DNA from: Candidatus Latescibacterota bacterium
GTDB taxonomy: Bacteria > Latescibacterota > 4484-107 > B68-G9
Length of the DNA: 13,697 nt
NCBI GenBank assembly: GCA_012962735.1
Contig: DTXA01000290.1
Location: 1 to 13,697, forward strand
Direction: 5' to 3'
Shown: positions 6,773 through 13,536 of the stretch, in pieces
How the letters are laid out: each line of letters starts with the position of its first letter
Position numbering within the stretch: position 1 is the stretch's first letter
Made by a program: the position numbers and the translations under genes
Notes under the pieces: generated by a model
What the model was told of the DNA's origin: nothing
Databases searched by the model: none
What the model saw: the letters and a program-made list of their open reading frames with translations, nothing else

Positions 6773-8184
6773 ATGCAGATAACCGAGGCACAGGTCCGTG
6801 CCATCGTCGAAGAGGTCCTGCGGGAGATATCCGCCTCGAGGGGACCCTCCCCCGCTGTCGTGGGGAGGGATGGGGTGTTCGATACCGTGGACGAGGCGGT
6901 GGATGCTGCGAAGGAGGCCCAGAGGAGGTTGGTGGAGCTTACCTTGGAGAAGAGGAGGGAGATAATAGAGGCCCTGAGGAAGGTCGGGGTGGAGTACGCG
7001 GAGGACTTCTCCCAGAGGACCTGGGAGGAGACCGGGATGGGGAAGGTGAGGGATAAGATAACTAAGCATCTTCTGGCCGCCAGGCTCACCCCAGGCATAG
7101 AGGACCTCGGAACCCAGGCGTGGTCCGGGGACCACGGACTCACGACAGTCGAGATGGCCCCTACGGAGTGATAGCAGCGGTGTTGCCCTCCACCCATCCC
7201 GTACCCACGATGCTCAACAACGCTATAAGTATAATAGCTGCAGGAAATTCTGTCGTCTTCGCGCCCCATCCCGGGGCCAAGAAAGTGTCGCTCTACGCGC
7301 TCCAGAAGTTCCACGAAGCCATAGTCTCAGCAGGTGGTCCTTCCGGGCTCGTAACGACCGTAGCCGAGCCCTCGATCGAGAACGCGCAGAAGCTCTTCTC
7401 CCACCCCAAGGTCGCCCTGCTCCTGGTCACGGGGGGACCGGGGGTGGTAAGGGCGGCCATGAACTCCGGGAAGAAGGTCATAGCCGCTGGTCCTGGGAAC
7501 CCTCCCGTAGTCGTGGACGAGACGGCGGATATACCTAAGGCAGCAAAGGACATAGTCGACGGAGCCACTTTCGACAACAACATCCTCTGCATAGCTGAGA
7601 AGGAGGTCTTCGTCGTAGAGAAGGTCGCGGACAGGCTCAAGGAAGAGATGATAAGGAACGGGTCCTACGAGATGACCAAGGAACAGGCGGACGCCCTGGC
7701 CGAGGTCGCCTTCGAGAAGGGCCCGGACGGGCACCTTAGGGTCAACAGGAAGCTCGTGGGGAGGGACGCGTCCGTGCTCGCGCAGGCCATAGGACTTTCG
7801 GTGGACCCGGGCGTGAGGCTCCTCATAGCGGAGATCCCCTTCGAACATCCCTTCGTGCAGGAGGAGCAGATGATGCCCTTTCTCCCCATCGTACGCACCC
7901 ACGACGTGGACGAGGCCATAGAGCTTGCGATAAGGGCCGAACATGGATACTGCCATACGGCGATAATGCACTCCCGCAACATAGCCAACCTCAGCAAGAT
8001 GGCGAAGCTCGTGAACACCGTAATATTCGTCAAGAACGGCCCTTCGTACGCAGGTCTCGGGGTGGGGGGGGAGGGGTACATCTCCTTCTCCATAGCGGGC
8101 CCTACGGGCGAGGGTGTGACCTCAGCCCGCACCTTCACCCGCCAGAGGAGGTGCGTGCTTGTGGACTACTTCAGGATAGTGTGA
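6773..8184 (+). pseudogene. CoA-acylating aldehyde dehydrogenase (EutE/PduP-like), frame broken by a one-base deletion
   Basis: The family converts an aldehyde plus CoA and NAD+ to acyl-CoA inside microcompartments. The gene is in two frames. 6773-7171 encodes residues 1-130, ending ...VEMAP and then TE-stop. The rest, PYGVIAAVLPSTHPVPT onward, continues in the next frame to 8184. One extra C in the run at 7158-7161 would restore 470 residues, normal for the family. The rebuilt protein has the catalytic Cys (C273 in FDNNILCIAEKE) and GGPGVVRAAMNSGKK, typical of EutE/PduP. Residues 1-20 (MQITEAQVRAIVEEVLREIS) form an amphipathic helix followed by a Ser/Pro/Gly linker, the classic encapsulation peptide. 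The ATG has AGGAGG at 6763-6768. The break could be a sequencing or assembly error, a recent mutation or (less likely) -1 frameshifting. The sequence on both sides looks intact. Confidence 0.9.
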
Positions 8185-8741
8185 GTTCGTCATATGGCCG
8201 TGAGCCGAATGTGAGGAAGGGGGCATACATCGCCCTCCAACCGTTCGAGGGTGTCCAGGACGGGGTGTTGAGGACCTTAGAAAGGGGGCTGCCCGCCCGT
8301 TTCTTCGGTGTACCTGTAAGGGGCCTCAAGCCCCTCCCGATCCCCGAGGATTCTTACAATCCCTCCCGCAGGCAATACCTCTCAGAGCCATTCCTCGTAT
8401 CCCTGAAGCTACCCAAAGGGGCGGTGAAGGTCCTCGGGGTCGTAGACGAGGACCTCTACACCCCAGGCCTCAACTTCATATTCGGCCAGGCGAGGATAAA
8501 CGGGATAGGTGGTGTTATAGCCCTCGCGCGGTTGAGGCCTGAGTTCTGGGGGGAGGCAAGGAACGATTCGCTCTTCCTTTCCCGTGCCCTTAAGGAGGCT
8601 GTACACGAACTTGGACATTCGTTCGGCCTGGAGCACTGCCCTGATCCTTCCTGCGTTATGCACTTTTCGAACACCATCTGGGACACCGACAGGAAGGGGA
8701 CAGATTTCTGCGGTAGGTGCAGGAACATCCTGGGGACCTGA
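8181..8741 (+). CDS. amzA: Archaemetzincin family zinc metalloprotease
   Basis: This 186-residue protein has the complete archaemetzincin signature: HELGHSFGLEHC with H142, E143, H146, G149 and H152, followed by C153, C158, M160 and a final C177-x-x-C180. The family binds one catalytic zinc through the three histidines and a second, structural zinc through the four cysteines. Known members act as aminopeptidase-like or latent proteases with unsettled natural substrates. They are common in archaea and patchy in bacteria. I prefer the GTG at 8181, which overlaps the aldehyde dehydrogenase stop (GTGA) and has AGGA at 8173-8176; GTG 8211 is an alternative giving a protein ten residues shorter. 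No signal peptide is seen, so it is cytoplasmic. Its role beside the microcompartment genes is unknown. Confidence 0.9.
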   Translation: MSSSYGREPNVRKGAYIALQPFEGVQDGVLRTLERGLPARFFGVPVRGLKPLPIPEDSYNPSRRQYLSEPFLVSLKLPKGAVKVLGVVDEDLYTPGLNFIFGQARINGIGGVIALARLRPEFWGEARNDSLFLSRALKEAVHELGHSFGLEHCPDPSCVMHFSNTIWDTDRKGTDFCGRCRNILGT

Positions 8742-8764
8742 TGGTGAGAAATAGGAGGTGTGCT

Positions 8765-9775
8765 ATGCTCAAAGTCGCCGTCGTGGGAGCCGGCTTTATG
8801 GGCACTATGCATAGGAACGTATATGCCCAGCTCAAGGATGTTAAGGTCGTAGCTGTCGTGGACGGGGAAGAGGAGAAGGCAAGGAAGATAGCGTCAGGGG
8901 CGAAGGTCTACACCTGTACGGACGATATGCTTGAGAAGGAGAAGCCGGACTTAGTGGACGTCTGTCTGCCCACGTACCTCCACGCCGAACATGTTATCAA
9001 ATCCGCAGAAGCCGGGGCACATGTGCTCTGCGAGAAGCCCATGGCCATGAACTTAGAAGAAGCGGACAGGATGATAGAGGTGGCTGAGCGTGCTGGGGTC
9101 TCCTTTATGGTTGCGCACTGCATAAGGTTCTGGCCTGAATATGTGGCTTTCAAGGAGATCTTGGATGGGGGCTCTTTGGGAGGTTTGTGGTCGCTCTCTT
9201 TGGTGCGGCTTTCCCCTACGCCCACCTGGAGCTGGGACAACTGGCTTGTGTGGGCAAGCCGCAGCGGTTCGGCCGCCCTGGACCTTCACATCCACGATAC
9301 CGACTACGTGCTGTACCTCTTCGGGACCCCGAAGGCCGTATGGTCCAAGGGCACATGGGTGGGGGACGGCTGCGTGCACATATTCACGTTGTACGACTAC
9401 AGGGATGGGCCTGCGGTTTCGGCCGAGGGTGGATGGGATATGCCTCCGAGTTATCCCTTCCATATGGACTTCTGGGCTACGTTCGAGAAGGGGGCCGTTG
9501 AGATGAGCTCCGCACGCCAGCCCACGATGACGGTCTACCCGGCCGAGGGGGAACCCTATTTCCCCGAACTTCCAAAGCCGGACCTCAGTGGTGTGGAGGC
9601 CGGGGGGAACATATCGGAGATGGGAGGTTATTTCAACGAGATAAAGTACTTCGTCGACTGCATAATTGAGGGAAGGAAGCCTGAAGTCGTGACCCCGCAG
9701 GATGCGAGGGAAAGCCTCAGGGTAGTCCTGGCGGAGATAGAGTCGGCCCGCAGGGGGGAGCCTGTCGAGCTGTGA
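8765..9775 (+). CDS. Gfo/Idh/MocA family NAD(P)-dependent oxidoreductase
   Basis: This 336-residue dehydrogenase belongs to the family that oxidises hydroxyl groups of sugars, inositols and related compounds. The N-terminal Rossmann fold shows VAVVGAGFMGTMH, with G8-x-G10-x-x-G13. The family lysine lies in C89-E90-K91-P92. The substrate-side motif D173-L-H-I-H177-D-T-D180 is of the inositol-dehydrogenase type. Length is normal and there is no signal peptide, so it is cytoplasmic. AGGAGGTG (8753-8760) is four bases from the ATG, 23 bases after the archaemetzincin gene. The end overlaps the amidase start (GTGA). The exact substrate is not readable. It could feed or drain the aldehyde pathway of the microcompartment, but position alone supports that idea. 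Confidence 0.88.
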   Translation: MLKVAVVGAGFMGTMHRNVYAQLKDVKVVAVVDGEEEKARKIASGAKVYTCTDDMLEKEKPDLVDVCLPTYLHAEHVIKSAEAGAHVLCEKPMAMNLEEADRMIEVAERAGVSFMVAHCIRFWPEYVAFKEILDGGSLGGLWSLSLVRLSPTPTWSWDNWLVWASRSGSAALDLHIHDTDYVLYLFGTPKAVWSKGTWVGDGCVHIFTLYDYRDGPAVSAEGGWDMPPSYPFHMDFWATFEKGAVEMSSARQPTMTVYPAEGEPYFPELPKPDLSGVEAGGNISEMGGYFNEIKYFVDCIIEGRKPEVVTPQDARESLRVVLAEIESARRGEPVEL

Positions 9776-10902
9776 GTGGAGCAGGTAGATACATATGGCC
9801 GGCGTTTATATTCCTCCTCTGGACCGAGGCGATCTGGGCAGGGGGCGGATGGAAGGAGAAGGTCAGGAGGTACAGGTATTGTTATATAGACAGCGTGTAC
9901 TGGTGGTCCTCGGAGAGGTCCACCAGGGTGGTGGTGAGGCTTAAGGCCAGACGTCCCTATACTGCCTACCTGCTTAAGAACCCCTCCAGGCTCTGCATAG
10001 ACATAGATAGGGCGGTACTCCATCCTCCCAAGAGGACATGGAGTATAGAGGACGGCTTGGTGCACAGGGTAAGGGCAGCTCAGTTCTCCCCTAAGAAGGC
10101 AAGGGTGGTCCTGGACCTTGGGGACATACGCGGGTACAACATCTTCAGTCTCTCCCACCCCGACCGCATAATCATAGACCTCTTCCCCAAAATTCCTAAG
10201 CCCTCTCCGGTAGAGCCTTCCCTCGTAAGGCAACTCGGGGCCAAGGTAAAAAAGATAGTTCTGGACCCAGGACACGGTGGTAGGGACCCTGGAGCGATAG
10301 GCCTTTGGGGGATAAAGGAAAAGGATATAGTCCTGGACATCTGCAAGAGGGCCAGTAAGCTCCTGCGCAGGAGAGGGTACGAGGTCTACCTTACGAGGAC
10401 GAGGGATGTGTTCGTGCCGTTGGAGGCCAGGACCGCCTTCGCGAACCAGAAGCACGCCGACCTATTCGTGAGCGTCCACCTTAATTTTTCCCGCTCCAGG
10501 GTAACCTCTGGCACGGAGACTTACTATCTGTCCTTCGCCTCGGACAGGGAGGCTAAGGAGCTGGCGGCCTTTGAGAACGCTACGGCTTCCAATAGGATAG
10601 GGGATATAGAGAAGGTCCTGAAGGGGATCCTCAAGAACACTAAGATAAAGGAGAGCAAGGCCTTGGCGTCTACAGTCCAGGAAAGCTTGGTCTCCAGATG
10701 TAGGAGGGAGGACAGGGGCGTGCGCTCGGCTCCCTTCGTGGTGCTCATAGGAGCCAATATGCCCGCCGTGCTGGTAGAGATATGTTTTATCTCCAACCCT
10801 AAAGAAGCAAGACTTATAAAGGAGAGATGGTTCAGGCAGCGGGTCGCCGAGGCCTTGGTCGACGGGGTGGAACGCTATGCGAGCCGTCTGGCAGCAAGGT
10901 GA
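9772..10902 (+). CDS. N-acetylmuramoyl-L-alanine amidase (AMIN + Amidase_3, AmiC-like)
   Basis: This 376-residue exported enzyme cuts the bond between MurNAc and the peptide stem of peptidoglycan, usually in daughter-cell separation or wall turnover. A signal peptide covers about residues 1-23 (YIWPAFIFLLWTEAIWA). An AMIN-type beta domain, which targets peptidoglycan or the septum in homologues, spans about residues 36-140. The zinc amidase domain runs from 160 to the end, with H168 in LDPGHGGRDPGA, E183 in IKEKDI, H236 in VSVHLN and the catalytic E336 in VLVEICFISN. The DRGVRSAPFVVL segment is also typical. The GTG at 9772 overlaps the preceding stop; its purine-rich ribosome site (GGGGGGAG, about 9753-9760) is rather distant, at 11 bases. 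No Gram-positive surface-anchoring repeats are seen, consistent with a diderm cell. Confidence 0.92.
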   Translation: MSGAGRYIWPAFIFLLWTEAIWAGGGWKEKVRRYRYCYIDSVYWWSSERSTRVVVRLKARRPYTAYLLKNPSRLCIDIDRAVLHPPKRTWSIEDGLVHRVRAAQFSPKKARVVLDLGDIRGYNIFSLSHPDRIIIDLFPKIPKPSPVEPSLVRQLGAKVKKIVLDPGHGGRDPGAIGLWGIKEKDIVLDICKRASKLLRRRGYEVYLTRTRDVFVPLEARTAFANQKHADLFVSVHLNFSRSRVTSGTETYYLSFASDREAKELAAFENATASNRIGDIEKVLKGILKNTKIKESKALASTVQESLVSRCRREDRGVRSAPFVVLIGANMPAVLVEICFISNPKEARLIKERWFRQRVAEALVDGVERYASRLAAR

Positions 10903-10937
10903 CCTACCCAAGTTCTTATTCCTGACTCGGCCTTCGG

Positions 10938-12653
10938 ATGAGCGGGGATATGGCACAGAAGCCTCCTGAGTTGACGGACTTGGCTCCGGACGGGGTGGCC
11001 GTCGTGGATAGGAAGGGGAGGATCGTGGGCTTCAGCTCCGCAGCGGAGAGGATAACCGGCCTCACCTACGATGAGGTGGTAGGGAAGCCCTGCGAGGATG
11101 TCTTAGGAAGGGAATTGGGGAGATTGGTGGGGCAGGTCCTGGTGGGCGGGGAGGTATTGGCGAACCTGGAGGTACCCTTACCGACCTACAGGGGCGATAT
11201 AAAGGTCTGGGTAGTCATATCCCCCCTCAGGGATGTGGAAGGGGGCCGGGCAGGGGCGATAGTTACCATGCGGGATGTAGAGGAGGTCGCGAGGCTCGCC
11301 CGGGAGCTGTGTGAACGACAGGGGGAGCTCGTAGAGGAGAAGCAGAAGCTGGAGGCGATATTGGAGAGCATCGCCGATGGAGTATTCACAGTGGACGGAG
11401 ACTGGAGGATAACCTCGTTCAACAGGGCGGCGGAGGAAGTAACTGGTTTCTCGCGGGAGGAGGTCATCGGCCTTCCCTGTGAGGAGGTGTTCCGAAGTCC
11501 CACCTGTAGGGGCATGTGTCCCCTGAGGAGGGCGTTCGCCACAGGGGGACCGGTGTACGATGTGGAGGTGGAGATAACCCGGAAGGACGGAAGGAAGGCA
11601 CCGGTGAGCGTGTCCGCCGCGCCCCTCAGGGATGCGGACGGGGTCGTGATAGGGGGGGTGGAGGTGTTCAGGGACCTTTCTCCCCTCAGACAGTTGAGCA
11701 AAGAACTTGAGGAAAGGTACAGCTTCGGCCAGATAATAGGCAAGAGTAAACCTATGAGGGAACTTTTCGCGCTTCTAGAAAATGTGGCCGAGACGGATTC
11801 GACCGTCCTCATCTACGGAGAAAGTGGGACCGGAAAGGAACTTGTGGCCAGGGCCCTTCACTACAACGGGCCCAGGAGGGAGGGCCCCTTCGTAGCGGTG
11901 AACTGTGCTGCCCTTCCCGAGTCACTTTTAGAAAGCGAACTCTTCGGTTACGAGAGGGGAGCCTTCACCGGGGCCACGAGGAGCAAGCCGGGGAGGTTCG
12001 AGCTGGCAGACGGAGGCACGCTCTTTTTAGACGAAGTCGGGGAGATGGGTCCCTCGGTCCAGGCCAAACTCCTCAGGGTCTTGGACCGAAAGGAGTTTGA
12101 AAGGCTCGGAGGGACGAGGACCATCAGGACCGATGTGCGCATAATAGCCGCCACCAACAGGGACCTGGAGGTGGACGTCGCTTCGGGCAGGTTCAGGAGG
12201 GACCTCTTTTACAGGCTGAACGTGATATCCATACGCCTCCCTCCCCTCAGGGAACGTAAGGAGGACATACCACTTTTGGTGGAGCACTTCGTCCGGAAGT
12301 TCAACGAGAGGATGGGAAGGAAGGTCAAGGGCGTCTCGCCGGAAGCGATGCGACTCCTTATGGACTACGATTGGCCCGGAAACGTGAGGGAGCTTGAGAA
12401 CGCCATAGAATCCGCCTTCGTTATGGACAAGGACGGCCTGATAACGCCGGAGGACCTCCCGGAGGCGGTAAGGGGAATGAGGGGATCGGCCGTCCCTGAA
12501 GGCAAGGGGCTCCTGGATGAGGGCGAGCGGAGGGCCATATTAGAGGCGCTGGAAAGTACCGGCTGGAGGAAAGGGAAGGCGGCTAAAGTCTTGGGAGTGA
12601 GCAGGACCACGCTTTGGAGAAAGATGAAGAAGCACGGGTTGATTCAAAAATGA
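10938..12653 (+). CDS. Sigma-54-dependent transcriptional activator (PAS-PAS-AAA+-Fis HTH)
   Basis: This 571-residue bacterial enhancer-binding protein remodels sigma-54 RNA polymerase by ATP hydrolysis. Two PAS domains come first (about 11-116 and 135-248), joined by a predicted coiled helix (115-142). The second has a cysteine cluster, C181, C190 and C194, in its variable loop; the first has a single Cys (C52) at the equivalent of C181. The AAA+ domain follows: Walker A GESGTGKE (294-301), the sigma-54 contact loop GAFTGA (341-346) and Walker B TLFLDE (361-366). It ends with a Fis-type helix-turn-helix (about 546-567, AAKVLGVSRTTLWRKMKKHG). There is no receiver domain, so it senses a ligand or redox state directly. 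ATG 10950 is an alternative start with a nearer purine tract (GCGGGG). A perfect sigma-54 promoter 600 bases downstream is its obvious target. Confidence 0.95.
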   Translation: MSGDMAQKPPELTDLAPDGVAVVDRKGRIVGFSSAAERITGLTYDEVVGKPCEDVLGRELGRLVGQVLVGGEVLANLEVPLPTYRGDIKVWVVISPLRDVEGGRAGAIVTMRDVEEVARLARELCERQGELVEEKQKLEAILESIADGVFTVDGDWRITSFNRAAEEVTGFSREEVIGLPCEEVFRSPTCRGMCPLRRAFATGGPVYDVEVEITRKDGRKAPVSVSAAPLRDADGVVIGGVEVFRDLSPLRQLSKELEERYSFGQIIGKSKPMRELFALLENVAETDSTVLIYGESGTGKELVARALHYNGPRREGPFVAVNCAALPESLLESELFGYERGAFTGATRSKPGRFELADGGTLFLDEVGEMGPSVQAKLLRVLDRKEFERLGGTRTIRTDVRIIAATNRDLEVDVASGRFRRDLFYRLNVISIRLPPLRERKEDIPLLVEHFVRKFNERMGRKVKGVSPEAMRLLMDYDWPGNVRELENAIESAFVMDKDGLITPEDLPEAVRGMRGSAVPEGKGLLDEGERRAILEALESTGWRKGKAAKVLGVSRTTLWRKMKKHGLIQK

Positions 12654-12741
12654 GACTATAGTTTAAATTTGAAACGTACTATCTCTCTATTGTTCTTAAT
12701 ATTGTATGAGACCTTCATTTATGTTGCTAAAATGCAACATA
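12641..12741. promoter_or_regulatory. AT-rich control region with dyad symmetry between the activator and DUF3267 genes
   Basis: By hand count 12641-12740 has 27 G or C in 100 bases, far below the rest of the window. It contains an 8-base perfect inverted repeat TATGTTGC-N6-GCAACATA (12720-12741), directly at the likely start of the next gene. There is also a palindrome ACTATAGT at 12655-12662, flanked by TTCAAA (12643-12648) and TTTGAA (12668-12673). No T-run follows the 12720 dyad, so it is more like an operator or enhancer site than a terminator. It could be the binding site of the preceding Fis-type activator; no convincing -35/-10 pair was found. Confidence 0.45.
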
Positions 12742-13268
12742 TGACGGTGAGCAAGCTCAGGGCCAACCTGTGCGTGGTCGTCATCAGTGCGGTGGCGACC
12801 TTCGCTTTTATGGGGGTGGTCCTGCTCCTTCACGGAGGCTTCGTAAGGGGCGAGAGGGAACATATCTGGCTCCTCACTTCGCTCCTTGCCGGTATGGTCC
12901 TCCATGAGCTGCTCCACGGCCTCGGATACAGGGTGTGGGGCAAGCTCGGATGGGAAGATATGCGCTTCGGTATATCGTTTAAGGGCCTTATGCTATACTG
13001 CCATGCCAAGAGGCCGATGATACTTAAGGCCTACCGCAGGAGCCTGTCCTTGCCGGTGCTCGTCACGGGCTTCCTTCCTTCCGTCCTGCTCGTATGGTTC
13101 CCTCATCTATGGTTGATCCTGTACTGCGGGCTTATGGTGGGAGCGGGGGCAGGGGACCTTATGGTACTGGCCCGTCTGAGGAAGATGGGCGGGAACGTCC
13201 TCGTTCAGGACCATCCCTCGGAAGTAGGGTGTTACGTATGTGGGCCTGGCACGGGGATTGCTTCTTGA
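12732..13268 (+). CDS. DUF3267-type putative membrane zinc metalloprotease
   Basis: This protein of about 178 residues has roughly four hydrophobic segments. A zinc-binding HExxH motif at the start of a helix (H58-E59-L-L-H62-G) and a later GAGAGDLMVL segment could supply a third, acidic ligand. The closing VQDHPSEVGCYV is characteristic of the DUF3267 family. Members are uncharacterised inner-membrane proteins that look like site-2-type proteases. The start is uncertain: ATG 12732, ATG 12741 and an upstream in-frame TTG at 12669 all lack a clear ribosome site. I avoid the TTG because the added stretch is AT-rich and looks like a control region. The last codons carry the sigma-54 promoter of the following genes. 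It lies between the activator and the activator's likely target, so it may belong to the same system. Confidence 0.7.
   Translation: MQHMTVSKLRANLCVVVISAVATFAFMGVVLLLHGGFVRGEREHIWLLTSLLAGMVLHELLHGLGYRVWGKLGWEDMRFGISFKGLMLYCHAKRPMILKAYRRSLSLPVLVTGFLPSVLLVWFPHLWLILYCGLMVGAGAGDLMVLARLRKMGGNVLVQDHPSEVGCYVCGPGTGIAS
13247..13263 (+). promoter_or_regulatory. Sigma-54 (-24/-12) promoter, perfect consensus match
   Basis: TGGCACG (13247-13253), four bases, then TTGCTT (13258-13263) matches the sigma-54 consensus TGGCACG-N4-TTGCW at every fixed position. The invariant GG (13248-13249) and GC (13260-13261) are exactly 10 bases apart. Transcription would start near 13273, just ahead of a strong ribosome site and the small-protein gene at 13293. 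The promoter is inside the last codons of the DUF3267 gene. Confidence 0.88.
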
Positions 13269-13292
13269 AAGCTTGGAAAGGAGGTGAGAAAT

Positions 13293-13493
13293 ATGCCGTG
13301 GGGATTCGGAAGGGGAGGCTGGTGGGGCCGGGGCAGAGGGAACCCTTATCCCTTCTGCCGGTGGTTCCCCTGGCTTCCGAGATGGTGGTGGGCTACACCG
13401 TACGCTCCGTATTATGCCTCCACCATACCTTACTACGGAGCGTATCCCTCACCTTTGCCGTGGCCCGGATATTTCCCTTCGCCGCCCAAGTAG
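13293..13493 (+). CDS. Small Gly/Trp/Pro/Tyr-rich protein (66 aa), unknown function
   Basis: This 66-residue protein has nine Trp, eight Tyr and many Pro and Gly residues. It starts MPWGFGRGGWWGRGRGNPYP, continues FCRWFPWLPRWWW and ends in a Pro/Tyr-rich tail (YYGAYPSPLPWPG...). It has one Cys (in PFCRW). It resembles, from memory, short proteins that sit next to Mrp/NBP35-type ATPase and NifX-like genes in anaerobes; this is not checked. There is no signal peptide and no clear membrane segment. The ribosome site AAAGGAGGTGA (13277-13287) is near-perfect and five bases from the ATG, which implies strong translation. It is the first gene after the sigma-54 promoter, with a predicted leader of only about 20 bases. 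A GTG nine bases upstream lies in the ribosome site and is unlikely to be the start. Confidence 0.75.
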   Translation: MPWGFGRGGWWGRGRGNPYPFCRWFPWLPRWWWATPYAPYYASTIPYYGAYPSPLPWPGYFPSPPK

Positions 13494-13494
13494 G

Positions 13495-13520
13495 GGCGTA
13501 TGACCATACGCCTGTCTTTT
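13495..13520 (+). terminator. Hairpin with T-tract between the two small genes (possible attenuator)
   Basis: GGCGTATG (13495-13502) and CATACGCC (13505-13512) form a perfect 8-base inverted repeat separated by two bases (realistically a 7-pair stem with a 4-base loop). TGTCTTTT (13513-13520) follows. The layout resembles a weak intrinsic terminator directly after the first small gene and before the ribosome site of the second. It could lower expression of downstream genes relative to the first, stabilise an mRNA end or be an operator. Confidence 0.45.
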
Positions 13521-13536
13521 AAAGGAGGTGAGGACC

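Noticed and set aside
5387..6791. Series of long minus-strand open frames (5387-6118, 5725-6402, 6108-6791)
   Set aside because: They lie opposite unmistakable phosphohydrolase and BMC shell genes. Open antisense frames are common in GC-rich coding DNA and none has a ribosome site or family motif.
7120..7161. Independent start of the aldehyde dehydrogenase C-terminal part at 7120
   Set aside because: The first residues (MVRGPRTHDSRDG) are out-of-frame translation of the upstream half; homology starts only at PYGVI, so this is the second part of a broken gene.
7151..7171. Programmed -1 frameshift in the aldehyde dehydrogenase gene
   Set aside because: The site lacks a canonical slippery heptamer (GGCCCCT does not fit X-XXY-YYZ) and I see no obvious stimulatory stem. 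EutE/PduP genes are not known for recoding. A missing C in a C run is simpler.
10947..10970. TGGCAC at the start of the activator gene as a second sigma-54 promoter
   Set aside because: There is no TTGC/GC element at the required spacing. It is a coding coincidence.
12669..12731. TTG-initiated N-terminal extension of the DUF3267 protein with a hydrophobic stretch
   Set aside because: The stretch is very AT-rich compared with all coding regions here and has no ribosome site. T-rich DNA gives hydrophobic residues by default, and dyads suggest control DNA.
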